Assembly (NCBI RefSeq): GCF_027579695.1 | Contig: NC_083596.1 | Coordinates: 16,393,759-16,457,758, forward strand | Reading direction: 5' to 3' | Source: Neoarius graeffei | Lineage: Eukaryota; Chordata; Actinopteri; Siluriformes; Ariidae | DNA length: 64,000 nucleotides | Part shown: positions 39,570 to 50,467 of the stretch, piece by piece | Numbering within the stretch: position 1 is the stretch's first letter | Layout: every line of letters starts with the position of its first letter | The notes under the pieces: model-generated | Seen by the model: only the letters and a program-made list of their open reading frames with translations | Databases searched by the model: none | Told to the model about the DNA's origin: nothing | Translations under genes and position numbers: made by a program

Positions 39570-40200
39570 CAGACATAACTAATGAGGTATTTGTATCATT
39601 AGCCATCAATCGTGCATTGAATTGCCCACTGTACTCTCGTCCAGTGAGTATATCAGTATGATGGCCTTATAAGATTTAAACATCCTACCTCAGTACAGTA
39701 TTTCCAAGACTTCCTCTTTGTCTCCTTCAAACATTAAAACTCTGTTCACAACACATTTACTCCCTTTCAGGTACTACTAATTGTGCTAATTAATGTCAGC
39801 ACTAAACGGCGGCCTGCTAACACATGACCATACAGTCGAGGCTTTATGTAAGATGTTCTCAGAGAGCTCAATATGCCAGTCACCATTGTCCCTGTCCAAT
39901 ATTAATCTATCTCTGCAGCAGCACTCTCCTCTACATCTCTATCAGAAGTAGGTTATGACGTGATTAATTGGTTTTGGTGGCATTTACATGAAAGTGGCAC
40001 AGTTTTTGTAAAATCAGCTTGTATTTTTATCAACTTTTCTGACAGTCCCATTTTCTCTGAGAGAAAGCCCTTCTGCAATGACAAGTAATGCATTTATAAC
40101 CAGTTATAAATTACGGAGCTGAATTAAAGACAAAGACGTCTTCATTAAAGAGTCATGATATCAAGAGAACTCCTTTTTATGCAGAACGTCGGACAATACA
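39570..40200. other. No recognised feature
   Basis: No repeat or exon that I can support. Confidence 0.35.
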
Positions 40201-40206
40201 ATATGT

Positions 40207-40366
40207 TTTTACTTTACCTTTCTTGGATAGGACAGTGTAGAGACAGGAAATAAGCGGGAGAGAGAGACAGGGAGGGATCAGGAAACGACCTCAGGTCGGA
40301 ATCGAACCTGGGTCCCCAGATTTTATGGTATGGCACCTTATCCAACTGAGCCACGACACCCCCTAC
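40207..40366 (-). mobile_element. tRNA-derived SINE, third family
   Basis: Minus strand: gtcgtggctcagttggataa (A-box-like) followed by ccaggttcgattccgacctg (B box) and a CT-rich body with ttcctgtctctacactgtcc. Only about 160 bp. Confidence 0.7.
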
Positions 40367-40500
40367 TTTAGTTTTTCACTAGATATTTTTTTTTTATTTC
40401 AGATGTAGTACGAGTATCCACGCCAGACAAATATTCCATCCAGAAGACTCTTGGCCTCTCTTGGACCCATTAGTTAAGGTTTAAAAAGGTACAACTGTTA

Positions 40501-41828
40501 AGGGTGTATCTCACCGGACATGAAACTAGTTCGCGACTACAGATTTTGCTAGTTGCAGAGACGTCTCCGCGACGTCTCAGAGACGCCTCCTGAAAATTAC
40601 GGAGTTTCCGAGGAGTCGCAAGAAATTTGAACATGTTCGATTTTTTGGGAGACTTTTTCCAGTCTCCGCGACGTCTCCGCGACGTCCCCGAGACGTTTCC
40701 ATCAGTTGCAGCGACGTCGCAGAGATTTATTATTTCAGTGACTGCTGAGACGTCTCCGCGACGTCGCGGAGACCTGCTGGAGACCAGAAAGACTGATGAC
40801 ACGTTGCGGAGATGTCGCGGAAACGTCGCGGAGACGTCGCGGAGACTACTTCACGCTGTTTGACCCACTACAGAAAACACGTGGCTGAACGCGTATTGAC
40901 ATCCCTCCTGGTCCAAGTGAGGTGCAGAAGCCTGCAAAAGTCTCCATCGGATTTAGAAACTTGTTGCAGCCACTACTACCAACATGCCACCCAAGGGCAG
41001 TGGGGGCCGCAAGAAGAAGGATGCTTTAGCTGTTGAAGCAGCTGTGGCTGCTGAGGCAACCGATGCCAACATGGCCAAAGACACCAAACAATTTGACTGG
41101 AAACAGGAACATCAGCAGATAATGGCGGAGTTTTGGGAGGATCATCCTGAATTTTACGATAAATCCCACGAAAAATTTAAAGATAATATGTACAAGAAAG
41201 CAGCTGTTGAATCCTTCCTTTGCGATCAGAAAACTATCTTTGAAGAACAGAAGCTGCTACCCACTTGTGAGTGTACACTTTAAATTCCATATATTCTACT
41301 GCATTAGAATAAATATTTGACATATAAGGGGTTTTATATAGAAAAATATATTTTTATGCATTCATTCTATGAATTATTGCATATATTTCAATACCATGTA
41401 TATTCAACACATTTCCATGTTATGTAATGAGGACAATAAACGCATCTTATGAACCTTATGAAGTGAGTAGTTCGATAGAATTATTGTAATTTTACTATTT
41501 CCAGATACACAGTTCATAGGACATCTTCGCAACATGCGTACAAGGTTCAACAGATGCATGAAAAAAAAGTCGGGACAGCCAGCACACACCTACACTGCAA
41601 AGGAAACCTTCATCGTAAACAGGTATACCTTTCTGCGGAAGCATATTGAGGGACACAGGCATCTTGGGCATGAGACTCATTCAGTAAGTACTCTCTTCTT
41701 GTACCATATATTGAGACGTCTCCTTGGTGAGAGCGCAAGACATTTTTGTGTTGGAAACGTCTCCGTGACTGCTGCGACTGGTATGTTGGAGACGTCGCGG
41801 CGACGTCTCCGTTGGTGAGATACACCCT
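40501..41828 (+). mobile_element. PIF/Harbinger-type element with MADF-like gene
   Basis: A 1328-bp element with termini agggtgtatctcacc and ggtgagatacaccct. Target duplication TTA at 40498-40500 and 41829-41831. A 3-bp TTA/TWA duplication is the Harbinger hallmark. The subterminal regions hold many copies of gacgtctc and cgcgacgtc in both orientations. A DDE nuclease gene is missing; the second Harbinger gene (a Myb/MADF protein) is kept. Confidence 0.8.
40984..41683 (+). CDS. MADF/Myb-like DNA-binding protein, two exons
   Basis: Exon 1, 40984-41266, starts MPPKGSGGRKKKDALAVEAA; donor T|GTGAGT. Exon 2, 41505-41683, follows an acceptor tatttccag; it ends at TCA|GTAAGT. Together 462 nt, frame kept across the junction (T+AT gives Tyr). 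The protein has a basic start, an Ala/Glu-rich stretch to about residue 40, then a MADF-type region: WKQEHQQIMAEFWEDHPEFY, later FIGHLRNMRTRFNRCMKKKS and YTFLRKHIEGHRHL. Harbinger elements encode a nuclease plus such a DNA-binding helper that brings the nuclease to subterminal repeats. No stop codon within the two exons; a third exon or the true end is not found. Whether it is expressed is unknown. Confidence 0.6.
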
Positions 41829-41943
41829 TTAGACACACCAGTGTAGTTCAGTTTTACACAATATACAATATGAGCTATGAAAAACTATCCTGTATTTCCC
41901 TGTAATCTCAGATTTTTATTCTAATAATTTGTTAACAGTAATG

Positions 41944-42930
41944 TTAACCTTTTTTTTTCTTACAAAGACTGTGCGTCGGACTCGGACACCTTTGGAGCGC
42001 TGCTGTTTTTTCCTGTCGAAAGGCAGACGGTTTAGAAAATAATGTTGTTGGCTGTTGGTATCTGTCCATCTCGGGAGATGATGGTATAGCGCTAGGAGCA
42101 CTTTCGAGAGCGGCAATGCAGACCCATTCTAGAGTGACAGTCTCTTCCGTACTGTCTGCAGACAAAGGTAGACAACCTCTTATAGAGGCTGCCCTTGCAT
42201 TCCTTCTGGTTCTCTTCTCAGCGAGCTGGACGCTTCTGTGGGTCTCTGCCCTCTGCACTCCATCTCTGACTAGAACTCTCCATTCATCACGACTGTCTGC
42301 GATGTATTCCCAGTTGTCAGTGTTGATATCGGTTAGCTGCATGTCCTTTTTCCAGACATCTTTGTATCGGAGTTTTAGACGCCCAACTGAGTGAGATCCT
42401 GCACATAACTCCCCATAAAGTATGTCCCTTGGAATTTGATCTGGTGCCATCCATCGAATATGACCAAGCCACCTGACGCACCTCAGGCTGAGAAGTGCAA
42501 CCAAGCTAGAGATTCCAGCACGCTTAAGGACCTCTGTGTTAACCACTTTCTCTTGCCACTTGAGCTGGAGGGTACGTCTGAAACAGTGGAGATAGAAACT
42601 GTTGAGTCGCTTCTTTTGTTTGGCATGCGTTGTCCAAGTCCAAGTCTCGCTGCCGTATAGAAGCATGTTGAGTACACAAGCTTGGTAGACGTGTAGCTTG
42701 GTTTTCTCGGTCAGATGGCTATTGTTCCAAACTCGCTTGTTCAATCTGGCCATGACAGCTGTAGCTTTGGCGATTCTGGAGCTCACTTCGGTGTCCAAGG
42801 AAAGGGAGATTGAGGTGGTAGACCCAAGGTACTGTAGGTGAACGAGTTCACTACTTCAAGATGGGTATTGTCAATGGTAATCTCTGGTGTGGTGATGGCA
42901 TCCTGGGCTAAGATGTTTGTATTTTTCAGG
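41944..42930 (-). pseudogene. LINE reverse transcriptase, 3' part
   Basis: Open for 284 codons on the minus strand from 42798: VWNNSHLTEKTKLHVYQACV, LNMLLYGSETWTWTTHAKQK, CFRRTLQLKWQEKVVNTEVL, then WLGHIRWM and LYGELCAGSHSVGRLKLRYK. This is the region C-terminal to the catalytic palm of a non-LTR reverse transcriptase. Upstream (42930-42800) the frame continues after a shift (ITIDNTHLEVVNSFTY). The catalytic core and 5' end are absent, as is common for LINEs truncated on insertion. Clade uncertain. The last 50 codons may be non-coding tail. Confidence 0.75.
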
Positions 42931-42939
42931 CTTAAAATA

Positions 42940-43280
42940 ATACATTTTTTCTAATAATACATAAGAAAATGGTATTTTTTCACAACGTCAAATACTACAC
43001 TGGTGAGAGTTGTGGTGATGCAAGTAAACCACCAGAAAGCACATATAATTATAATGTATGTGTAAGGAATACAACTCTTGAGGGAGTTCTGTTATAGGAA
43101 AATTCCTCTTATACCACAACAATTTGCCAACAATTACATTTTTACCAACTTTGTTGGAGGAGGTTATGTTTTCGCCTCTGATTTTTTTAAATTATTTATT
43201 AGCTTTGCCATAGCAAGATTTATATATGTGCATACATTATGGCTGGGAAACCACTACAGCTTGTGCCAATTACAGTGGCC
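42940..43280. other. No recognised feature
   Basis: AT-rich, no support for a gene. Confidence 0.35.
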
Positions 43281-43285
43281 CCATC

Positions 43286-43446
43286 TTTGAACTGTGGGGG
43301 AAACCGGAGCACCCAGAGGAAACCCACACAGACACGGGGAGAACATGCAAACTCCACACAGAAAGGCCCCTGTCGGCCACGAGGTTCAAACCCAGAACCT
43401 TCTTACTGTGAGGCGACAGTGATAACGACTACACCACTATGCCGCT
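43286..43446 (-). mobile_element. DANA/Mermaid-type SINE fragment
   Basis: Only the head half of the SINE (actgtgggggaaaccggagc to caccactatgccgct), minus strand, diverged. Confidence 0.85.
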
Positions 43447-43454
43447 CAATGTTG

Positions 43455-43610
43455 CTGTTCCCAACATAAGTCAAAAAGTAGTGAACGGATTTTGATGAAA
43501 ATTTAAGGAAAGGTGGGCTATGGGCCAAGGAACAATTGATTAGAACTTTATGCAAATCCAAATATGTGGCTTAGTGGAGGTATGCACTCTATCAAGTGCC
43601 CTTCCAGTTA
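43455..43610 (+). repeat. Dispersed repeat shared with 32630-32960
   Basis: Shares ggattttgatgaaaatttaa, caaggaacaattgattagaa and gtatgcactctatcaagtgc. Confidence 0.6.
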
Positions 43611-43993
43611 AAGAACATGTATTAAAATGTCCTTTTTACACGTTATACTTACATTTAATGTTACTGAACATCCACAAAACAGCTTATTTCCTGTTATCAC
43701 TTACATTATGGCAGCTCCAGCCTCTCTTCTTTCTCTTCTTCTCTCTCTCTGAAGCTTGTTACCCAAAAACAATAAATTGCAACTTCCTCCATCCTGAAGT
43801 CCTTCCTGTAGAGGAAAATCTAACAGAGCAGCTTTAACTCTGACTGTTACAAAGCGCTGACACTGGGGACTCCTTTCATAAATGTGAAATAAACATCTCC
43901 GTATAGAAAGCTTATATCAACAATTATATGCTTTTGTTTTTTATTAAATCACAACCTTTTTAAAATTCATTTATTATTAGGTGTTATGATATA

Positions 43994-44549
43994 CAATACT
44001 GTGCAGAAGTCTTAGGCACATGTAAAGAAATGCTGTAGACTAAAAATGGCTTAAAAAATAATGAAATAAAATGTTTCGACATTAAGAAAAAATACTATAA
44101 ACAGTAAACAGTAAGCCATAATAAATGAAACAAAGTCGATATTTGGTGTGAGACGACCCTTTGCTTTAAAAAAAAAAGTAGTCTGAGGTACAATGAGTGC
44201 AGTTTTATGCGGAAATGAGCTGTAGGTTTTACTGAGCATCTTACAGAACCAGCCACAGTTCTTCTGGACACTTTGACTGTCACACTCACTTCTTCATTTG
44301 GCACCAAAACCCAGCAGCCTTCATTATGTTTTCTTTTTAATCTGAAAAGTGCTCTCTTATGTAATATGCTGCTCAGATACAAACATTTTTTTTCCTGTAA
44401 CATTTAATTTTGTGCTGGAAAACAAACGTTTGGAAATCTAAAATGTTTTTGTACTGACTCGATAAGGGAGAAGTCATAAAAACAGAAATCTATCGTATAA
44501 CAAAGTTTGTATGAAATAATAGGGTGCTTAAGACTTTTGCACAGTACTG
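43994..44549. mobile_element. Tc1-type MITE, 'ctgtgcaaaagtctta' family, copy 1
   Basis: A 556-bp element with ends caatactgtgcagaagtctt and aagacttttgcacagtactg, TA on both sides. No gene. Copies at 61253-62880 (split) and 62885-63398. Confidence 0.85.
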
Positions 44550-44869
44550 TAGAATGAGTTGTAACTATATTAAACACAATGTTGGTTGTTCTTTGCGAAG
44601 TTTTTTCATAAAGGAGTCTTGAATCTTGAATAACATATCAAATTAAGTTGAAGTTATTTCTACTTTAATTTCTACTTGAATTAATTTATCCTTTGTCGGT
44701 ATCAGTGTGCACTGGCAGATTCATGTGTGTCATCCACACATAGTATTGTTTCAAAACTGCATTTTGTGGTACTGCAGTGAGAGATAGCCTTAAATTAATG
44801 CGTTATAAAATCTGTCAGAAAACATAAATATAATATTGGTTTGCTTTTTCACACATAGATAATTCATCC

Positions 44870-44975
44870 ATCCATCCATCAGGGTCGTAGGGGAAGCTGG
44901 AGCCAATCTCAGCTGATCACACCAACCCAACATTCACACATACAGTATGGTCAATTTAGAATAGCATAGATAACT
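44870..44975 (-). mobile_element. Old DANA/Mermaid-type SINE fragment
   Basis: ccatccatcagggtcgtagg ... gtcaatttagaat matches the 3' half of the SINE with internal deletions. Confidence 0.7.
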
Positions 44976-45149
44976 AGTTAAATAAATAAACTCATAAGAA
45001 TAAACTTTCCATCCATGAAAACTGTTAGATGCCCCTGAAGTTGTATCTCCTTTCTCTTACAGGTACAAATGCTTTAGTTTGTTTATGGAATTAAAATATT
45101 TATGCATGGTTACGTTTGGTTATGCCCAAGAAAAAAAACAAGAGTGCTC

Positions 45150-46245
45150 TGAGAGCACAATATCCCCCGCTGCCAACTCTACCATAACTCTGGTAAAATG
45201 CAACTGAATTGAACGAAATTGCAATATGCGTATTACTGACATATAACAAAGAATCCTGCCAAGTTTCGTGAAATTCCTCCAAAAATTGTGAGAGGAGTTT
45301 CAGAAGGTGAGTACCCTTCCCAGGACGGACGGCTAGGCGGACATCACTACGACATAATCCCACTTCGGGCCCTTCAGCCAGTGGGGGCTAAAAACTTTTT
45401 GCCAAATTACATGAAATTCCTCCACAAATTGTGTGAGGAGTTGATTTCAGAAGAACGTACACCCTCATGAAATTGTCAAAGTACAAGTTATTTAATCAAG
45501 GGTCAAAACTCTGGTAAAAATTTTCACAAACGAAATTAAATCGCAATATGCATATTACCGTCATATAACAAGCCCTTTTGCCAAGCTTCGAGAAATTCGT
45601 CCAAAAATTGTGAGGGGAGTTGATGTCAGAAGGCGAGCACACCTTCATGACATTGTCAAAGTACAAGGTTGTTAATCAAGGGCTGTAACTCTGGTAAAAT
45701 GCGACCAAAATAACAATATGCATACTACCAACATATAACAATGCCTTTTGCCAAGTTTTGTGAAATTCCTCCAAAAATTGTGAGAGGAGTTGATTTCAGA
45801 AGGAAAACACACCCTCATGAAATTGTCAAAGTGTAATTTTGTTAATCAAAGGCTGTAACTCTGGTAAAACGTGACCGAATTGAACAAAATTGCAATATGT
45901 GTATTACCGACAAATAACAAAGAAACCGGCCAAGTTTCGTGAAATTCCTCCAAAAATTGTGAGAGGAGTTGATTTCAGAAGGAAAACACACCCTCATGAA
46001 ATTGTCAAAGTATAATTTTGTTAATCAAAGGCTGTAACTCTGGTAAAACGTGACCGAATTGAACAAAATTGCAATATGTGTATTACCGACAAATAACAAA
46101 GAATCTGGCCAAGTTTCGTGAAATTCCTCCAAAAATTGTGAGAGGAGTTGATTTCAGAAGGTGAGTACCCTTCCCGGGATGGATGGACGGAAGGAAATCG
46201 CCACGACATAATCCCCCTTCAGTCCTTTTGGCCAGCGGGGGATAA
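45150..46245. repeat. ~179-bp tandem array
   Basis: The phrase gaaattcctcc(a)aaaattgtg recurs at about 45270, 45413, 45592, 45762, 45941 and 46120, a period of about 170-179 bp after the first unit. Each unit holds ctgtaactctggtaaaa, gcaatatg-tattac and atgaaattgtcaaagta. Both ends of the array carry gacggac...cgacataatccc, so the array seems to have grown inside a single repeat copy. The two units near 45850-46080 are the most alike. Confidence 0.85.
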
Positions 46246-46249
46246 AAAT

Positions 46250-46806
46250 TAGACTACTTTTAACTAGTTTCTACATTTCTTATGACAGTGGATCAAAATG
46301 AGCAAATTGCCAGTCTGACTCCTTCAGTCTGAAGAATTCTGTTATTTGAAGCATCCTACTATTCTCATATCCCTTTCCTTTTCTAGCTTAGGTTAGAAAA
46401 GGTGCCATATTCTTGAAGCCAGTGTAAATGAAACACCTCAGTCATCTGACTGATGTCCCTTCCTCTTCACGAATCTATCCCAGGAGAATCTGGGGCACCT
46501 ATGACGCAAAAAGTTTTCCTCACGTGACACTAGTGTTCCCTGTTGAATTCTATAATATGTGTATTGCCGAGAGGGCAGTTGTATGTAGGACATAATCCAG
46601 AATGGAGCACAAAAATGGAATTGCAACATTCAGTTAAAAAGGTCAGTGTAGAAAAACAGTGAAAATAGTTTGCAAGTAACACTTGTGACATGATTCTTGT
46701 GTCCTTTTTTAATCATCCTTAAAGCCTGGACTGAGAATAGGTGTAAAAAAAAAAAAAGGTTGCTAATTTAATACATTCCCTTATTATAAATATTATTTAT
46801 TCTAAC
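46250..46806. other. No recognised feature
   Basis: No repeat or exon that I can support. Confidence 0.35.
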
Positions 46807-46957
46807 TACAGTGGTGCTTGAAAGTTTGTGAACCCTTTAGGATTTTCTATATTTCTGCATAAATATGACCTAAAACATCATCAGATTTTCACACAAGTCC
46901 TAAAAGTAGATAAAGAAAACCCAGTTAAACAAATGAGATAAAATATATATATATATC

Positions 46958-47029
46958 AGCTGGATAGTACAGTGGTAATGCTCACTGACTACGACGCAGG
47001 AGATCGGGGTTTGAATCCCGGTCGGGGCA
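46958..47029 (+). promoter_or_regulatory. tRNA-like 5' region with A and B boxes
   Basis: tagtacagtgg (46965-46975) fits the RNA polymerase III A box and ggtttgaatcc (47008-47018) the B box. The spacing of about 33 bases is tRNA-like. It directly precedes the LINE reading frame and could serve as an internal promoter, or be a remnant of a tRNA-like target. Confidence 0.5.
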
Positions 47030-47068
47030 AAACATCATCCAGTAAGGGTCCTTAGGCAAAAACCCCTC

Positions 47069-50000
47069 ATGATATATCAGCCTACCTCAGGAATGAGTGA
47101 AAACATAACCGATAGAGTCATACCGGCTCAGACGTCGCCCGGGTCAACAAGGTCTGCGTCAGTTGCTAGGGAACCAGGGCAAACTGATGAGAAATGGGCT
47201 ACTGGAACAAGACATCGATGGACGAGGACAGAAAATACGGATTTGCTGGAATGCTACTATACAAGCAATCCCAGAGAGAGGGGATACATGCAGAGAATGT
47301 GGGACCATTGGATACTTCGAAACCCACAATCAAGGCTAACAAAGAAACAGCTATTAGCCCAGTGTTCCAACATCCATAATCGAAATCTGCTATCACAACT
47401 AGAGATTAATGAAATACAACAACGATGCTACGGCAAGGGGGAGCCAGGAAGACAGGTCAGCGGGGAGATGTCATCATCCCCACAACCAGAGATTGGGTAC
47501 CAAGCCCCAACAGCTAACAGCCTCAACACAAGAGCTGCTGACCTGAGAAGGAAGATCGTGACCCAACTGGAAACCTGGAGCCCCCGACGAATACCGAAGC
47601 TGAGTTGCCAAGTACCTTCAGAAGATCTACTAGTAGATGTGAATGCTGCTCTGAAGACAATCTCCACAAGAACCATCACTGAGACCAACAAGCTGATACA
47701 CAGTACAGCAACAGTAATCATGGAGATGCTTGGACACAAGGTGGGCTTGGGACATAACAAACAGTATCCACCATGGAAGAGACGATTAGAGGCCAAGATA
47801 AAGGCAGCAAGGAGAGAAGTTAGCCAGCTAGCTGAACTACAGAAAGGGAACATGGTGAATAAAGGGGCGCCCAGAAAGTACAACTCACTCTCCATACCAG
47901 AGGCACTCGAAACTGCCAAACAGCGACTAACAGCTCTGGCCACCCGGTTGAGGAGATACACTAAGGAAGGAGAGGCCAGGAGAATAAACAAGCTGTTCTC
48001 CACTGAACCAGCCAAGGTGTACTCTCAATGGCAGGGGAACAACAACCGGTCAGACCCACCAAGAGCTGAGGTGGAAAAATACTGGAAAGACATATGGGAA
48101 AGAAAGGCATCACACAACACCGATGCCCAATGGTTAGTGGACCTAAGAGCTGACCACAGCAACCTCCCAGAACAAGAACCAGTAACCATCTCAATGGCAG
48201 ACATCCAAGAAAGAGTGTCAAAGATGAAGAGCTGGACAGCACCAGGCCCCGATATGATCCATACGTACTGGCTGAAGAAGCTAACTGCACTCCATGAACG
48301 CCTAGCAGCACAGATGAACCAGCTGCTGAGGGATGGAACCCACCCAGAATGGCTAACCCAAGGCAGGACAGTCCTAATCATGAAGGACCCCCAGAAGGGA
48401 CCCATCCCATCCAACTACCGGCCAATTACCTGTCTCTGCACAACATGGAAGGCCCTGTCAGGCATCATTGTGGCAAAAATGAGTAAGCATGTGGCTCAAT
48501 ACATGAGCGAGGCACAGAAAGGAATTGGCAGTAACACCAGAGGAGCCAAGCACCAGCTACTGGCCGATAGAACAGTCGCCCGAGACTGTAAGAAGAGACA
48601 GACCAACCTGTGCACTGCCTGGATTGACTACAAGAAAGCCTACGACTCAATGCCACACACATGGATACTGGAATGTCTGGAACTGTATAAGATCAACAGG
48701 AACCTAAGGACCTTCATACAGAACTCAATGGAAATGTGGAAGACAACCCTAGAGGCCAACTCAAAACCCATTGCCCAAGTCAACATCAAGTGCGGCATAT
48801 ACCAAGGAGATGCGCTATCACCACTGCTGTTCTGCATAGGCCTGAACCCCCTCAGTCAGATCATCACGAAGAGCGGCTACGGGTACCGATTCCGTAGTGG
48901 GGCAACAATCAGCCACCTGCTCTACATGGATGACATCAAGCTGTATGCCAGGAACGAGCGAGAAATAGACTCGCTGATCCACACCACCCGGATCTACAGC
49001 GATGACATAGGGATGTCATTCGGATTGGACAAGTGTGGCCGGATGGTCTCAAAAAGAGGCAAGATGATCCGGACTGAAGGGATTGACCTACCAGAGGGCA
49101 ACATAGGTGATATCCAAGACAGCTACAAGTACCTTGGCATCCCACAGGCTAATGGAAATCATGAAGAGGCCACAAGGAAGTCAACCACAGCCAAATACCT
49201 CCAGAGAGTAAGGCAGGTCCTGAAAAGTCAGCTGAATGGTAAGAACAAGGTCCGAGCCATCAACATGTACGCACTACCAGTCATCAGATACCCCGCTGGT
49301 ATCATAAACTGGCCAAAGGAGGAGATAGAAGCCACAGATATCAAGACTAGAAAGCTCCTCACCATGCATGGAGGGTTCCACCCCAAGTCCAGCACCCTGA
49401 GACTATACACTAAGCGGAAAGAGGGAGGCCGAGGGCTAGTGAGCGTCAAGACCACGGTCCAGGATGAAACATCGAAAATCCGAGAATACATCAGAAAGAT
49501 GGCCCCAAAGGATGAACTGCTAAGTGAATGTCTCAGGCAGCAGAACCCTGATGAGAGTGCAGAGGAGGAGGAGGAACAGACAACCTGGAGAGACAAACCC
49601 CTACATGGCATGTACCACCGTCAGATAGAGGAAGTGGCTGATATCAAGAAATCCTACCAGTGGCTGGATAATGCAGGACTGACAGACAGCACAGAGGCAC
49701 TAATCATGGCAGCACAAGAACAGGCCATAAGCACAAGAGCCATAGAGGCCAGGATCTACCAGAGTAGATCAGACCCAAGATGCAGACTGTGCAAAGAAGC
49801 CCCTGAAACAGTCCAGCACATAGTAGCAGGGTGTAAGATGCTAGCTGGATCAGCGTACATGGAGAGGCACAACCAAGTGGCTGGGATAGTATACAGGAAC
49901 ATCTGCAACCAGTATGGAATAGAAATACCCAAGTCCCAATGGGCCATACCACAGAAGGTGGCTGAGAACAACAGGGCCAAGATTCTGTGGGACTTCAGCT

Positions 50001-50356
50001 TCCAGACTGACAAACAGATCCTGGCTAACCAACCGGACATAGTGGTGGTGGACAAAGAGCAGAAGAGGGTGGTGGTGATAGATGTGGCGATCCCAGCTGA
50101 CGCCAACATCAGGAAGAAGGAACATGAGAAACTTGAGAAGTATCAAGGGTTGAAAGAGCAGCTGGAACGGATGTGGAAGGTCAAGGGTTGCGTGGTCCCC
50201 GTGGTAGTGGGGGCACTTGGGGCAGTAACCCCCAAACTGGGAGAGTGGCTCCAGCAAATCCCAGGAACAACATCTGAAGCCTCAGTCCAGAAGAGCGCAG
50301 TCCTAGGAACATCGAAGATACTGCGCAGAACCCTCAAACTCCCAGGCCTCTGGTAG
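47069..50356 (+). CDS. LINE polyprotein: reverse transcriptase with C-terminal endonuclease
   Basis: 1095 codons without a stop. Around residues 48-105 there is a Myb-like region (RHRWTRTENTDLLECYYTSN) that probably binds DNA. The reverse transcriptase spans about 380-720: TAPGPDMIH, the RPITCL segment, catalytic Asp 520 in WIDYKKAYDS, and YMDD at 619-622. A CCHC zinc knuckle follows (C905, C908, H917, C922), then a restriction-like endonuclease with PD at 989-990 and IDVAIP (Asp 1005). This order, with no APE-type nuclease, is that of the R4/Dong/Rex6 group. The protein nicks a target and copies the RNA there. A second in-frame ATG at 47093 is a possible start. All key residues I looked for are kept, so the copy may be competent. 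Confidence 0.9.
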   Translation: MIYQPTSGMSENITDRVIPAQTSPGSTRSASVAREPGQTDEKWATGTRHRWTRTENTDLLECYYTSNPRERGYMQRMWDHWILRNPQSRLTKKQLLAQCSNIHNRNLLSQLEINEIQQRCYGKGEPGRQVSGEMSSSPQPEIGYQAPTANSLNTRAADLRRKIVTQLETWSPRRIPKLSCQVPSEDLLVDVNAALKTISTRTITETNKLIHSTATVIMEMLGHKVGLGHNKQYPPWKRRLEAKIKAARREVSQLAELQKGNMVNKGAPRKYNSLSIPEALETAKQRLTALATRLRRYTKEGEARRINKLFSTEPAKVYSQWQGNNNRSDPPRAEVEKYWKDIWERKASHNTDAQWLVDLRADHSNLPEQEPVTISMADIQERVSKMKSWTAPGPDMIHTYWLKKLTALHERLAAQMNQLLRDGTHPEWLTQGRTVLIMKDPQKGPIPSNYRPITCLCTTWKALSGIIVAKMSKHVAQYMSEAQKGIGSNTRGAKHQLLADRTVARDCKKRQTNLCTAWIDYKKAYDSMPHTWILECLELYKINRNLRTFIQNSMEMWKTTLEANSKPIAQVNIKCGIYQGDALSPLLFCIGLNPLSQIITKSGYGYRFRSGATISHLLYMDDIKLYARNEREIDSLIHTTRIYSDDIGMSFGLDKCGRMVSKRGKMIRTEGIDLPEGNIGDIQDSYKYLGIPQANGNHEEATRKSTTAKYLQRVRQVLKSQLNGKNKVRAINMYALPVIRYPAGIINWPKEEIEATDIKTRKLLTMHGGFHPKSSTLRLYTKRKEGGRGLVSVKTTVQDETSKIREYIRKMAPKDELLSECLRQQNPDESAEEEEEQTTWRDKPLHGMYHRQIEEVADIKKSYQWLDNAGLTDSTEALIMAAQEQAISTRAIEARIYQSRSDPRCRLCKEAPETVQHIVAGCKMLAGSAYMERHNQVAGIVYRNICNQYGIEIPKSQWAIPQKVAENNRAKILWDFSFQTDKQILANQPDIVVVDKEQKRVVVIDVAIPADANIRKKEHEKLEKYQGLKEQLERMWKVKGCVVPVVVGALGAVTPKLGEWLQQIPGTTSEASVQKSAVLGTSKILRRTLKLPGLW

Positions 50357-50415
50357 AGGACCCGAGCTTGAGGATGACATGGATACCACCCCCCCGCCGG
50401 GGGTGAGAAGGAGAT

Positions 50416-50419
<4 letters not shown>

Positions 50420-50462
<43 letters not shown>
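50420..50462. repeat. (TA)n tail of the LINE
   Basis: About 18 TA units between the LINE and the resumed Tc1 sequence. Confidence 0.9.

Positions 50463-50467
<5 letters not shown>

Larger units (their letters stand above)
46950..50457 (+). mobile_element. R4/Dong-type non-LTR retrotransposon, apparently full length
   Basis: Begins after a TA run with a tRNA-like segment, carries one long reading frame, and ends in a (TA)n tail after a short 3' region (agaaggagatttttttatat). Related Dong/R4 elements prefer simple-repeat or AT-rich targets; here the target was an AT stretch in a Tc1 element. Confidence 0.85.

Noticed and set aside
47428..48015. 195-codon and other antisense frames under the LINE
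   Set aside because: Shadows of the 1095-codon coding frame on the opposite strand; no homology or start context.
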